Shown piece by piece: positions 43,561-55,100 of a DNA stretch of 64,000 nucleotides (its first letter is position 1; each line of letters begins with the position of its first letter). The notes below the pieces were generated by a model. That model was not told the DNA's origin. It searched no databases and saw nothing but the letters and a program-made list of their open reading frames with translations. Position numbers and translations under genes: made by a program. The stretch is from Hyunsoonleella jejuensis (lineage in GTDB: Bacteria > Bacteroidota > Bacteroidia > Flavobacteriales > Flavobacteriaceae): contig NZ_FOFN01000001.1 in NCBI RefSeq assembly GCF_900111025.1, positions 1,481,620-1,545,619 on the forward strand, written 5' to 3'.

Positions 43561-44883
43561 ATGAAAAAAATTACTCAAATTGTCTTAATATCTCTGATAA
43601 GTTTTTCTTGCGGTTTCGCACAACAGGAAAAAGGAATTGTAGGAGAAATGAACTGGTTGAATAATTGGACAGATTTTAAACCAAATCAAAAGGATTATGG
43701 TGAGCCGACCCAAATCTTAACAGGTAGTATTACTGAAGATACAACGCTTAGAAAAGGTGAAGTATATTTATTGCTTGGTAATGTTTTTGTTACGCCAGGA
43801 GTAACGTTAACCATAGAGCCGGGTACCGTTATTTTTGGTGATTATAAGACCGATGCATCATTAACTGTAGCACGTGGCGCCAGTATTTTAGCGAAAGGCA
43901 ACCCAACAGACCCTATCGTTTTTACATCAAACAGAAGTATTGGAAAGCCAGGTGATTGGGGTGGTATTATTATTTTAGGTGAAGCACCTATAAACAAATA
44001 TGGTTCGGGATCAGTTGCAGCATATCTACCCGACCTTAAACCTGCAAATTATGCTAATACAAATTATGGAGGCGATAAAATATCTAGCTTCTCTGGAGAA
44101 CTCAAATATGTTAGGATTGAGTATGCCGGTAAACGCGTTGCGCAAGATACATATTTTAACGGGTTGTTGTTGGCAAGTGTTGGATCAAGTACAGTGTTAG
44201 AACATATTATGGTATCCCATTGTGGTGAGGATAGTTTTGAAGTTTGGGGAGGTAATGTTTCTTTAAATAATTTGGTGTCTTACCGCTCTAAAGGAACAGA
44301 TTTTAAATTTAACTACGGTACAGCATCTCTTATATTTAATTCATTAGCCGTTAGGTCACCATATGCTTCTAATGGTAGTGGAGATAAATGTTTAGAAGTG
44401 TTGTCATACAATAGTTTAGATGAAATAGATTTTGCTAAAAGTAAAACAGCGGTAGATGCCAGCAATCTTACATTTTTAAATTCAAGCGATGATTTAGAAT
44501 CGGCTATTGCTATGAATTTGGTACACGAGGCTATTTTTGTGGGTCCAAATACCGAGTTCAATATATCCAAAAGTGTAATATCTGGTTTTAATCCTGCTGT
44601 AATTCTTGATGAAAGTATTAAGGTAAACCAAGAGAACCTAGATAAGATTAGTTTTAAAGAGATGTACTTCAACAATTGTAACGGAAACATTTTTGTAGAG
44701 AATAATTCTAATAACGATGATTTAGAAAACTACTATGGTAATCGTACGTTTTTTAATGTGTATTCTAAAAGTAACAATACTGAAACCTTTATAGCATCTG
44801 AAAACTATAAAAGACCAGATTTCAGACTAAGAATAAACAAAATTATTGCATCAAATATTGACAGAGATGCTTTAGATGATTAA
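43561..44883 (+). CDS. Exported right-handed beta-helix-like protein
   Basis: 440 residues from the ATG at 43561, with a signal peptide (ITQIVLISLISFSCGFAQ). An in-frame TTG at 43543 would only add non-signal residues. The sequence contains a parallel beta-helix type fold: VFVTPGVTLTIEPGTVIFGD, SILAKGNPTDPIVFTSNRSI, GDWGGIIILGEAPIN, LKYVRIEYAG and VLEHIMVSHCGEDSFEVWGG. Such proteins (from memory, often next to gliding or T9SS substrates in Bacteroidota) are secreted or surface-bound. I see no T9SS C-terminal domain. It starts the rightward cluster and has its own promoter. Confidence 0.78.
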   Translation: MKKITQIVLISLISFSCGFAQQEKGIVGEMNWLNNWTDFKPNQKDYGEPTQILTGSITEDTTLRKGEVYLLLGNVFVTPGVTLTIEPGTVIFGDYKTDASLTVARGASILAKGNPTDPIVFTSNRSIGKPGDWGGIIILGEAPINKYGSGSVAAYLPDLKPANYANTNYGGDKISSFSGELKYVRIEYAGKRVAQDTYFNGLLLASVGSSTVLEHIMVSHCGEDSFEVWGGNVSLNNLVSYRSKGTDFKFNYGTASLIFNSLAVRSPYASNGSGDKCLEVLSYNSLDEIDFAKSKTAVDASNLTFLNSSDDLESAIAMNLVHEAIFVGPNTEFNISKSVISGFNPAVILDESIKVNQENLDKISFKEMYFNNCNGNIFVENNSNNDDLENYYGNRTFFNVYSKSNNTETFIASENYKRPDFRLRINKIIASNIDRDALDD

Positions 44884-45020
44884 GACTTAAAACGAACAAT
44901 TAATAAATGATAGAACTCTAGGCGTACTTTTTGAAATGATTTCCTAAGCAATCGGGAAGATTTATTCAAATTAAATATTAGAAAACGAATTCCTAGAGGT
45001 TTTATAAATAATGGAACTGC

Positions 45021-46463
45021 ATGAGGAATTTTACAATTCTTGACATTCTTTTTATTATACTAGCGTTGATACCCTCAACGCTTTTGGCACAGGTAGTTAT
45101 TAGTAAACCTAGCTTAGGGTTTACCCAAGCTTGTGCGAGTTCTAGTTTTAACTCATACGATATAACCTTTTCATTTTCTCCAGATGGTAGTTTAGAAGCA
45201 TCTAATCAGTTTATAATAGAATTATCTGACGGTAACGGAAGTTTTGCAAATGCAACAACAGTTTATTCCTCAAACGTAGGAGCTATTACAACCTCGCCAG
45301 TAACGCTAAATTTTGCAATTCCAGAAGAAACTGCTGGTGAAGGATATAAAGTAAGAGTAAAAAGCACCGCACCAGCTGCTACAAGTAGTGCATCTAATGC
45401 ATTTGCAGCATATTACAAAATTCAAGATAGTCCTTTTTCAATAAACAACTTAATAGAAACAGGTGTGTATTGCCAAGGTGGAAGTTATTTGCTTACAATT
45501 GACAATCCTGGTGGAGCCATGAACGATTCTCCGCTGCAATATCCAAACCTAACATTCAATTGGTACAGAGAAACAAGCCCAACAACATCAGTTTTTGTTG
45601 CGTCAGGAGAAAGTTTAGAAGTTAGTAACCCTGGTACTTATTTCGTAGAAACTAATTATGGCACATGTACATCAAATTCATTTTCCAATAGAGTTACAGT
45701 GAGCGAAGCGTCTTCGGATACATCGTCTTCATCAATCAGCTCTAGTTTAGGCAATCCATATTGTTCAACAAACGGACCAACTACTTTAAGTGCGATTAAT
45801 GGAAAGGCTTACCAATGGTTTAAAGATGGCGTGGAGATTGAGGGCGCCACTGAGCAAATGTACGAAACTAATGAAGCGGGAACATATTCAGTTAGAATAG
45901 ATTTAGACAATTGCTCTGCCTCAGCATCTATAGATTTGGTAAATACAGACTTTACCAGTGAAATTAATGTTGATGAAAGAAATTTATTGCCATCAAATGA
46001 AACCTTAATGGTTGAGGTGACTACAACTGCAGTTAATCCAATATTTGAGTGGTATTTGAATGATACTCTAATTTCAGGAGCTATCGAAAACAGTTATGAA
46101 GTTTCCCAAGAAGGTAATTACAAAGTTGTCGTACAACAAACGCAAGGTTGTACGGCGGCGCAAGAATTAAGCTTTACAGTTACCGAACCATTTCCTAACG
46201 TTGCAAATATTCCAAATGTAATCACGCCAAATGGAGATGGTGTTAACGATACTTGGGTAATTCCACAAGAGTATGTTAGCGGCACAAATACCCAAGTTAT
46301 GGTATTGAGTTCGCAAGGAAAAGTGGTTTTAGATACTACAGATTACCAAAATAATTGGCCAGAAAACGAATTGAGTTTTAAAGATGTAAACCCAGTTTAC
46401 TATTATATAATTAAAACACCAAACCAAAAGATAAAAAAAGGATCTATTACAGTTCTAAGATAA
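45021..46463 (+). CDS. T9SS substrate with Ig-like domains and type B C-terminal sorting domain
   Basis: 480 residues. After a signal peptide (LFIILALIPSTLLAQ) come Ig/PKD-like modules (YQWFKDGVEIEGATEQMYET, FEWYLNDTLISGAIENSYEV). The last 90 residues are a type B C-terminal domain of the gliding-motility type (TIGR04131/CHU_C), with NIPNVITPNGDGVNDTWVIP, a central VMVLSSQGKVV and VYYYIIKTPNQKIKKGSITV. Type B substrates are secreted by the type IX system and need a PorP/SprF partner. The next gene, one base after the stop codon, encodes exactly such a protein. Confidence 0.88.
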   Translation: MRNFTILDILFIILALIPSTLLAQVVISKPSLGFTQACASSSFNSYDITFSFSPDGSLEASNQFIIELSDGNGSFANATTVYSSNVGAITTSPVTLNFAIPEETAGEGYKVRVKSTAPAATSSASNAFAAYYKIQDSPFSINNLIETGVYCQGGSYLLTIDNPGGAMNDSPLQYPNLTFNWYRETSPTTSVFVASGESLEVSNPGTYFVETNYGTCTSNSFSNRVTVSEASSDTSSSSISSSLGNPYCSTNGPTTLSAINGKAYQWFKDGVEIEGATEQMYETNEAGTYSVRIDLDNCSASASIDLVNTDFTSEINVDERNLLPSNETLMVEVTTTAVNPIFEWYLNDTLISGAIENSYEVSQEGNYKVVVQQTQGCTAAQELSFTVTEPFPNVANIPNVITPNGDGVNDTWVIPQEYVSGTNTQVMVLSSQGKVVLDTTDYQNNWPENELSFKDVNPVYYYIIKTPNQKIKKGSITVLR

Positions 46464-46464
46464 A

Positions 46465-49068
46465 ATGAACAAATATCTATTATATATGTTTCTAATGTTA
46501 TGTACCATTCAGCAATTCCATTCTCAAGAGAGCAATGGCATTGTTGCTTTGGATTTACCTGTTAGAAATTCTTTAAAGTTTAATAGGTATGCTATTAATC
46601 CAACATTCAGTTTTGTTAGAGAACAGAACAAGTATATCAGCTTTACCAATAAAAAGCAATGGGCTCAATTTAATAATGCGCCAAATTCATATGTATTTAG
46701 TTATGCAGGTCGTTTTTCTGAAAATATTGGAGCTGGAGTAGGTTTATTTCAGCAAGATTTTGGAGTGCTAACTACTTTTGGAGGCTTACTTAATTTTGCA
46801 TATAACGCAAGTTTAAGTAGAGAAAGCAATCTTACATTTGGATTAAATATTGGTGCTTATCAGAGTAGTTTAAATCAGGGCAGTGTGATTGTTAATACTC
46901 CAGATCCCTCTTTACAAAATGTGCCTTCAAACTTTTTGTTTACAATAAATCCAGGTATAAACTACGGTACTGATTTTTTCGACTTTGGAGTGGCCATAAA
47001 TAATTTGGTGTCTTATAATTTAAATGATTCAAAACTAATTGAAGACAATCCAGAAATGGGTCTACAAGCGCATGTAATGTACACGGGATATATGAATACA
47101 CGTGGCTTTTTTGATGAAACTCGATTTTCTACGCTCATAAGGAGTGAATTTAAAAAAGACAAAACTATTATTTCAGGACTTGCTATGTTGAATGTTCCTA
47201 AAGGAATTTGGGCTCAAGCAGGTTATAATACACTTTATGGAGCTTCTGCAGGTATTGGTATTAATGTTACAAACAACATTGCGGTAGAATATAACTACGA
47301 GCAATCTATGGGTAATTTTTCAGAATTTGGAAGCTCTCATGAGATTACCTTAGCGTACCGTTTCAATAATAAATACAGGTATACTTATGGAGACGAGGAA
47401 GAACAGAAATCTGTATTTAATATCAAAAAAAGACGATTTAAGTCAAATAATTTAACCGATGAAGATAGAGCTAGAATTGCGGAAAGAAGAGCAGAGTTAG
47501 CAGCTAAACGAAAAGCTGAAGCAGAGGCACAAAGGGCAAAAGTTGAAATAGCAGCTTCGGCCAATCAAAATGATATTTCTCAAAATGGAAATCAGAAAAT
47601 AGAAGCTAAAGAAAATAGTGACGATGAAGTACAAAACGTTGAAGAGGCTACGTTAGCATTAGAAGCTGAAGCAAGGTCTAATGTTGAACAAGAGGAAAAA
47701 GCAAAAGCAGAAGCAGAGAGAAAAAGGGCTGAAGAACAAGCTAAACAAAAATTACAGGAAGAAGTATTTAAGAAGGAAGAAGCTGAAAAATTAAGATTGG
47801 AGAACGAGGCAAAAGCTAAAGCTGCAGAAGAAAAACGATTACAGTTAGAAGCCGAAAGAAGAGCCAAGGAAGCTCAAGAAACTGCCGCGGCAGAAGCCGA
47901 AAAACTTAGATTGGAAGAGACAGAGCGCTTAAAGCTAGAACAGGAGCAAAAAAGAATAGAGGAGCAAGCAAGAATAAAAGCACAAGAGGAAGCACTGAAC
48001 CTGCATGAAGAAGAAAAATTAAGATTAGAGGCAGAAGCTAAGCTGAAGGCTGAAGAAGAAAAGCAAAATCTAGAGGAGAAGGAAAAAGCAGAGCAAGAAG
48101 CACAATTACAGCGTGATGCTATAGGAGAAAAAGAAAGATTAACGGCTGAAAATACTGAATTGGCTAATAATAATCAAGAGCTAAATACTGAGGCAGATGA
48201 TGAAGCGGCTAAAGCTATGAATGTATTGTTAAGTGAAACTAATAGTGCAAAAGTAAATCAGGATCAACTTATGCAAAAGTTATCTGAAAAGATTGATGTG
48301 AAACAGAAAGATTTAAATGATTTAAAAGAGGAAAATGATTTAAGTGAGCAGGGTGTTTACCTAGCTCCGAAACCATTTAAAAGCTTATCGGCAGAAAATG
48401 CTGCAATACAAACATTGAAAGATGAACTTGAAAAAGTAGAGAAAGATCAAGAGATGAAAATTGTTGAGCTCGAAGCTATTTTGGTCAAACGTAAGAGAAA
48501 GTTCAAAAAAGATGAAGAAGGTATTAACGAGTTTTACTTTAACGCACTAGAGCAATTAAGAGCAGACCAACTTAGAATCAAAAGAACTAAAGAACGTTTG
48601 GTTTACAACTTAGAGCAAATAAATGAAGATACTGATTTTGAAAGAAAACGAAGAATTCGTCGTGCAGCATACGATAATCAGCAAGATAGATATAATAAAG
48701 ACAAGGCAGCACTAGAAAGAATTAAGAAGTTTACTGATGAAAGCACAGTAGAATTACAAGAGGAAGATTTTGATTTTGGGGAAGAACAAACCAAAAACAT
48801 TCAAATTATTAAAAATGTTATGAATGAGGATCCGGGATATTATATGGTTATTGCTGTTCATAATAATGTTGAAAAAAGAGATGAGTTTCTAACTAAAGTA
48901 GTAGCATCTGGTGAGAAGGATGTGAACTTTTTCTTTGATGTGAACACTAACAAATATTTCATTTACTATGAAAAATTTGACTCTATAGATCAAGCGAAAA
49001 ACGCATTGGAAACTAAAGGAAGTAAACCCTATAACGGAAAAATGTCATTAGTAAAAATAGATAACTAG
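46465..49068 (+). CDS. PorP/SprF-family outer-membrane protein fused to a long coiled coil and a SPOR-like domain
   Basis: 867 residues. The signal peptide ends near FHSQ. Residues about 25-310 form the PorP/SprF barrel (VRNSLKFNRYAINPTFSFVR, AGAGVGLFQQDFGVLTTFGG-like strands, WAQAGYNTLYGASAGIGINV, ITLAYRFNNKYRYTYG). From about 330 to 560 runs a Lys/Glu/Ala-rich coiled coil (ERRAELAAKRKAEAEAQ and similar), then a second helical segment to about 770. The last 80 residues (GYYMVIAVHNNVEKRDEF, YFIYYEKFDSIDQAKNAL) look like a SPOR domain, which binds peptidoglycan. Ordinary SprF proteins stop after the barrel (about 320 residues). The gene follows the type B substrate by one base. Confidence 0.88.
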   Translation: MNKYLLYMFLMLCTIQQFHSQESNGIVALDLPVRNSLKFNRYAINPTFSFVREQNKYISFTNKKQWAQFNNAPNSYVFSYAGRFSENIGAGVGLFQQDFGVLTTFGGLLNFAYNASLSRESNLTFGLNIGAYQSSLNQGSVIVNTPDPSLQNVPSNFLFTINPGINYGTDFFDFGVAINNLVSYNLNDSKLIEDNPEMGLQAHVMYTGYMNTRGFFDETRFSTLIRSEFKKDKTIISGLAMLNVPKGIWAQAGYNTLYGASAGIGINVTNNIAVEYNYEQSMGNFSEFGSSHEITLAYRFNNKYRYTYGDEEEQKSVFNIKKRRFKSNNLTDEDRARIAERRAELAAKRKAEAEAQRAKVEIAASANQNDISQNGNQKIEAKENSDDEVQNVEEATLALEAEARSNVEQEEKAKAEAERKRAEEQAKQKLQEEVFKKEEAEKLRLENEAKAKAAEEKRLQLEAERRAKEAQETAAAEAEKLRLEETERLKLEQEQKRIEEQARIKAQEEALNLHEEEKLRLEAEAKLKAEEEKQNLEEKEKAEQEAQLQRDAIGEKERLTAENTELANNNQELNTEADDEAAKAMNVLLSETNSAKVNQDQLMQKLSEKIDVKQKDLNDLKEENDLSEQGVYLAPKPFKSLSAENAAIQTLKDELEKVEKDQEMKIVELEAILVKRKRKFKKDEEGINEFYFNALEQLRADQLRIKRTKERLVYNLEQINEDTDFERKRRIRRAAYDNQQDRYNKDKAALERIKKFTDESTVELQEEDFDFGEEQTKNIQIIKNVMNEDPGYYMVIAVHNNVEKRDEFLTKVVASGEKDVNFFFDVNTNKYFIYYEKFDSIDQAKNALETKGSKPYNGKMSLVKIDN

Positions 49069-49134
49069 AAGAATTAAATAAACAGATTGCTATTTCTCTA
49101 GCCCCAATAAATTGAAATAGAAAAACTAACAACT

Positions 49135-52100
49135 ATGAAAACGCCTACTTATGTAAATAACTGTATTATTGCATTAATGCTCTTAATGGGCATGCAGTTA
49201 TTCGCGCAAAACTTAGTACCTTTTGTACCAAGGTACGACGAAGCGATTAAAGGAGATATGCTTTTGATTGGAAACAGTAATGTTGGGTTACATGTTACCA
49301 ATCCTTACAATGGGAATGATACTAATGATAGGGTGGATGCCGCCGTTTATGTAGATATAGATGGTGATCCAACGACATTTAACTCCAGTACCGCTGATTT
49401 AGATGTACCAAGCGATACAAACTGTTATCAAATTGTTTACGCTGGTTTATATTGGAGTGCTGTTGTAAATGGTAACGATCCTATATCAGATATAAAATTT
49501 AGAACACCAGGTAACCCTTATCAGGATATAACGGGTACGCAGATATATTTTCAAAATGCAGCCAATAATAACAATTCAAACACCTATGTATATTATCATG
49601 ATGTAACTGATATACTTACTGCTTTACCAAATCCGGAAGGAACATATGGTGTGGCCAATATATCTTCACTGGTAGGGCCAAAACCAAATTCGGAAGGATT
49701 GTCAGCAGGTTGGTCACTTTTCGTAATCTATGAAGATCCGTTATTGCCAAGTAAATACATCACTTCGTTTGATGGTTTTACAAAAATTACCAGTACTATA
49801 AACGAGACATTCCCAATCTCTGGATTCCAAACCATTCCGGTAGGACCTGTTCGTGCAAAATTTGCATTTAGTACTATCGAGGGTGATAGACGTTACACTG
49901 GAGATTACTTAGAACTCAATGGAAGTGTTATTAATGCAACGGATAACTCAGGAACGGTAATTCGTCCCGGAAATAACTTTTTTAATAGTACAGTTTCTAT
50001 AATAGATCCTCTTACCAATACTCCAGAATTATTTTTTGACAGAAATCCTGCAGGCACAAATACTTTAGGTTTTGATGCAGGTATTATAAATATTCCAAAT
50101 GCCGGTAATAGTCTTATTGGAAATGGTGATACAACTGCCACTATAAGTTTAGGAAGTAATCTGGATATTTATTACTACTATTTTAGTGCTTTTGCCATTG
50201 AAATTATTGCACCAAATATCGTATTAACCAAAATTGTTGAGGATGAATTTGGTACAAATATAGAAGGACAAGAAGTAGATTTAGGCGATGAGCTAAATTA
50301 TGTTATTGGTTTTGAAAATACAGGTAATGACGATGCCACAAATCTCACCATTCGTGATATTTTGCCAACAAATATCGTATTTAATTATCCGGCGGATATA
50401 GTCTCTTTGCCTACTGGAGTTACTGTTCAAAGTTACAACGCTACAACTAGAGAAATTGTATTTAGTGTAGATCGCTCCATCGTAGAGCAAAACGATCCAG
50501 TACAATCTATTCGCTTTAGAGTAACCGTAGTTTCTGATTGTAGTTTGCTTACTGATGCATGTTCAAATATTATTGATAATCAGGCCTATTCAACCTATCA
50601 AGGTACTATAAATCCAGATTTTACAATTTCTGACGATCCAAGTTACAATAGTAACACAGGATGTTTAATAACGCCAAGAGCTACAAACTTTTTAGCAGAC
50701 TTAAACTGTACGTTTGATGAGAATGTCGTGCTTTGTGGGGATTCCACAACCTTAACAGCAGGAAATGGATATGATGCATATACATGGTCTACCACTCCAG
50801 GTGGGCCAGCTATAAGCACCGGACAATCGTTTACCGCAACCTCTACGGGAACATATTATGTATTTAATCAAGCAACAGCACCCTGCCAATCTATAACGCA
50901 ACAATTTGATGTGGTTCTATATGGTGCTGATGTTACTAATCCAGTAATTCCTTTTGCTGACGAAATTGTGATTTGCCCTAACGACGGTAAAGAGTTACCA
51001 AACATATTTTTATGTGGCGCCAATGATTCTAGGTTTATTCAAACGAATATTACCGATACATCTTCTATGATTTGGGAAGTGTTAGATGAATCTAGTTGTG
51101 ACGCAGTTTTAAATGAGGATTGTGCAAACGAAAGTGATACCTGTACTTGGAATCAAGTAGGTACAGGACCAAACTTTACAGCAGATACAGCAGGACAATA
51201 TAGATTAACATTAAACTATGATGGTGGTTGTTTCAACCAGTTTTATTTTAATGTATACGAAAACTTATTGGTGCCTACGGTAACGTCAAGAGATATTATT
51301 TGTACCACACCGGGTGAAATTGTGGTAGGAAGTGTTCCTAGTGGATATGAGTATAGTATCGATGGTACAAACTATCAAGTGAGTAACACATTTTCGGTAA
51401 ATACTCCAGGAATTTATTCTGTTTATATTAGGCAAATTGGAGTTACTCCAAATCCATGTATATTCACTGTACCTGACGTTCAAATTAGAGAAAGAGACTT
51501 TACAGTACAAACCACCGTGACTCAGCCATTGTGTTATGGAGAATTGGGTAATGTGATTTTAGCAGCAAATGATGCACGACCACAATATTTCTTTTCTATT
51601 TATGATGGAGCAACATTAGTTAATAGTGTTGGGCCAATTGTTGATGATAATTATACGTTTGAAAACTTAAACCCAGGAACTTACACCATAAATGTTTCTA
51701 CTGAAGATGGCTGTACGTTTACTGGCGATATTGAAATTATTCAACCTCCGTTATTAGAGGCAACTTCGGCTTTAACCAAACCATTAAACTGTACCAATGG
51801 AGAAATTACGGTTTATCCAGTAGGAGGAACGGCACCATATTATTATTTTGTTAATGGGGCAACAACGTTTCAAAGCACGCCAATTATAGATGTTCCAACA
51901 GCAGGAACATATACTATAAGAGTTGTAGACTTTAATAATTGTGAAGCCGAAACTATTATCGATGTTGATGCAATACTAGCCCCAGATTTCACAGTAGTAC
52001 AAACCAATATTTTATGTGCTGATGCACCTGATAGCGGTTCTATAACCATTAACGTGGCAAACCCAAACGGAAATACATTGCGTTATAGTATTGATAATGG

Positions 52101-55100
52101 TATAACGTATCAAAATTCACCAAATTTCACAAATGTAGTTGCTGGCGATTACAATATAGTTGTAGAATATACTTCTGGTGCAGATGTTTGTACCACGTCA
52201 TCGCAAACCATAACAATAACCGCAGTTACTGAAATAAGTGGTACGGTGGCACTCACTACGCCATTTACTTGTACAACGGATGGTATTATTACGGTGTCAG
52301 GAGTAACAGGAGGAACATCTCCTTATCAATACAGTATTGATGGTGTAAATTTTCAACCAGGAACCACTTTTACTGGATTAACGGCTGGTACGTATACTGT
52401 TACAGTAAGGGATGCCAATGTATGTACATTTGTTGCTGCACCTATAACTGTTGCAACCTTAAATCCTCCAACGGATTTAGATTTCAGTGGAACACCAATA
52501 ACATGTCCTAGTAACACTTCAGATATTACTTTATCGGCTACTGGAGGATTAAGTCCTTTAGAATATCAAATTATCGCCCCTTCTGGTTCAGCAACAGCGT
52601 ATCAATCATCAAACATATTTACAGGATTAACTCCTGGAACATACACGTTCCAAGTTCGTGATGCTAACGAGTGTACTTATGCTGAAACCCATACTATTGA
52701 ACCATTGCCACCTTTAACGGCAAGAGCTATTGTTACTAAGGATTTAGATTGTACAGTGTTACCAAATGGAACTATTGAAGGCACAATATTAGGAGGCACA
52801 GCACCATTTACCTATGCAGTTTCTATCAATGGAGGTAGTTATACAAGTCTTGGTGCTACTGGAACAACATTTACATATGCAGTTGCTGCAGATGGTACAT
52901 ATCAGTTTCAAATTACTGATGCCAATAATTGTACCGCAGAAACTTCCGTACAAACAATTAACCCTATAACGCCTGTAACAGCATCTGCTTTAAAAGTAGA
53001 TCCAAATTGTAATGGAGATGCTAATGGCTCCATAACTCTTTCGGCCTTAACTGGAGCCGCTCCATTTACGTATAGTATCGATGGAGGTGTAACCTTTGTG
53101 TCCACAAATGTTTTTGGAGGATTAACAGCAGGAAGCTATAGTTATACAGTAATGGATGGCAAGGGGTGTGATGTTTCTGGAACAATAGTTTTGGATGAGC
53201 CAGCACCTATTACTCCAAGTTTTAACCTAAACCCTATACAATGTAATTCTAACATTCCAGGAAGTATTGATGTTACTATGACTTCAGGTGGGGTAGCGCC
53301 ATTTACATATGCTATTTTCGATAATACTTTTACCCAAATAGGTACAAATATAACTACGGCATCAACAACACATACATTTAATGGTTTAGCATTTGGTGAT
53401 TATGTTATAACTATAGTTGATAGTAATGGATGTGAATATATTAGTAACGAATTACGAATTCTAACGCCGCCAAACGTAAATGTTACAGGTAATGCTACTA
53501 CTGGTACATGTGCTACTGGAGCCACAGTAGATTTAGAGGTTATTACAGGGGTAGCGCCTTTTACATATGCAATATTTGGGCAACCGGCATCTGCTTTTGG
53601 GCCTACTGCTCTAACCACACATACATTTTCAGGTTTAGACCATGGCACCACTTACTTCTTTGAAGTTATTGATGCTGGAGGTTGTACTTCAATTGTAGAA
53701 GTAACAACACCCGTATTATCATCTATAAATATCAATAGTATAACTGAAAATGATGTGAGTTGTTATGGAGACTCAAGTGGCTCTGTAGATTTTACGGTTT
53801 CCGATTATGATGCCTCGGTAACCTCAATCTATTATGAAATAAGAGATGAGTTAACAAATAATCCTATTGTTCCAGCTCAAAATGGAACGTTTACAGGTTT
53901 AACTGGAGCGCCGGCCAATGGAAGTATTTCGGGTTTACCGGCAGGCAACTATACGCTTTTTGTGAGAGAAGCAAATGGCACTTTATGTACCGCGAGTAGC
54001 ACATTTAGAATTATGCAGCCAGTTCAGCCCTTAATTGCTGCCGTATCAGATAATATTAATGCGCATTGTAACGCTAATGCACAAGTTATAGTAACAGCTT
54101 CAGGCGGTACCGCTCCATACGAATATGCTGCTGGGGCAGTTGGTTTTGTGCCAACTCCTTCAGATTTTGGAGTTAGCAATGTCCTTTATTTGGATTTTGC
54201 AACAAGATCAAATTGGGATATTTTTGTAAGAGATGCCAATGGATGTGAATTTAGACTCAATGAAACAATAGTATCAGATCCTGAACCAGTAATAGCAGCA
54301 ACCATAAACAATCAATGTACGGTTACGGAAGGAAATTTTGAAATTGATGTATTATTAACTTCCGCTGGAATTCCACCATATAGTTATAGTATTGATGGAG
54401 GGGCTTTTCAAACTAGAACAGCACCATTTAGTATTTCAAATTTAACATCTGGAAGTCACACTGTAGAGATTCAAGATGCTAATGGTTGTGGCAACATAGT
54501 AAATGTAGATATTGCACCACCTGTTGATATAACGCCTAGTATCACCGCATTACCAACTTGTAATAATGATGATGGAGAAATCACCATTATTGGTATTGGT
54601 GGAACAGGAGTGTACACTTATACTATTAGTCCGAATCCAGCAAGCATTAGTTTAAGTGGAAATGTATTTTCAGGAGTACCTTCTGGAACATATACTATTA
54701 CAATTACCGATGCTAATACCTGTTCTGCCAATGTTGAGGTTGTATTACCTGAAGCCGTTCCGCCTATGGTAACTACAACATCATCGCCAGTAACTTGTTT
54801 TGGTGATAATACGGGTAGTTTTGAAATTAGCGTAAGCGGTTATTCAGGACCGTATACCTATGAGATTTTTGATAGTGCCTCAACATCGGTTACGGGTATT
54901 GTAAATGCAAATACATCAACTAACCCACAGTTTGTTTCGGGAATAGCAGCCGGAAACTATAGCGTAGTAGTTACTCAAACAGCAAGTCCATTTTGTGCAG
55001 CAACATCAGATGTAATTATTCAATCACCACCAAGTGCATTATCGGTTATTGCAACGGAAACATCAAATGTTACCTGTGACAATGATAAAGGTACAATAAC

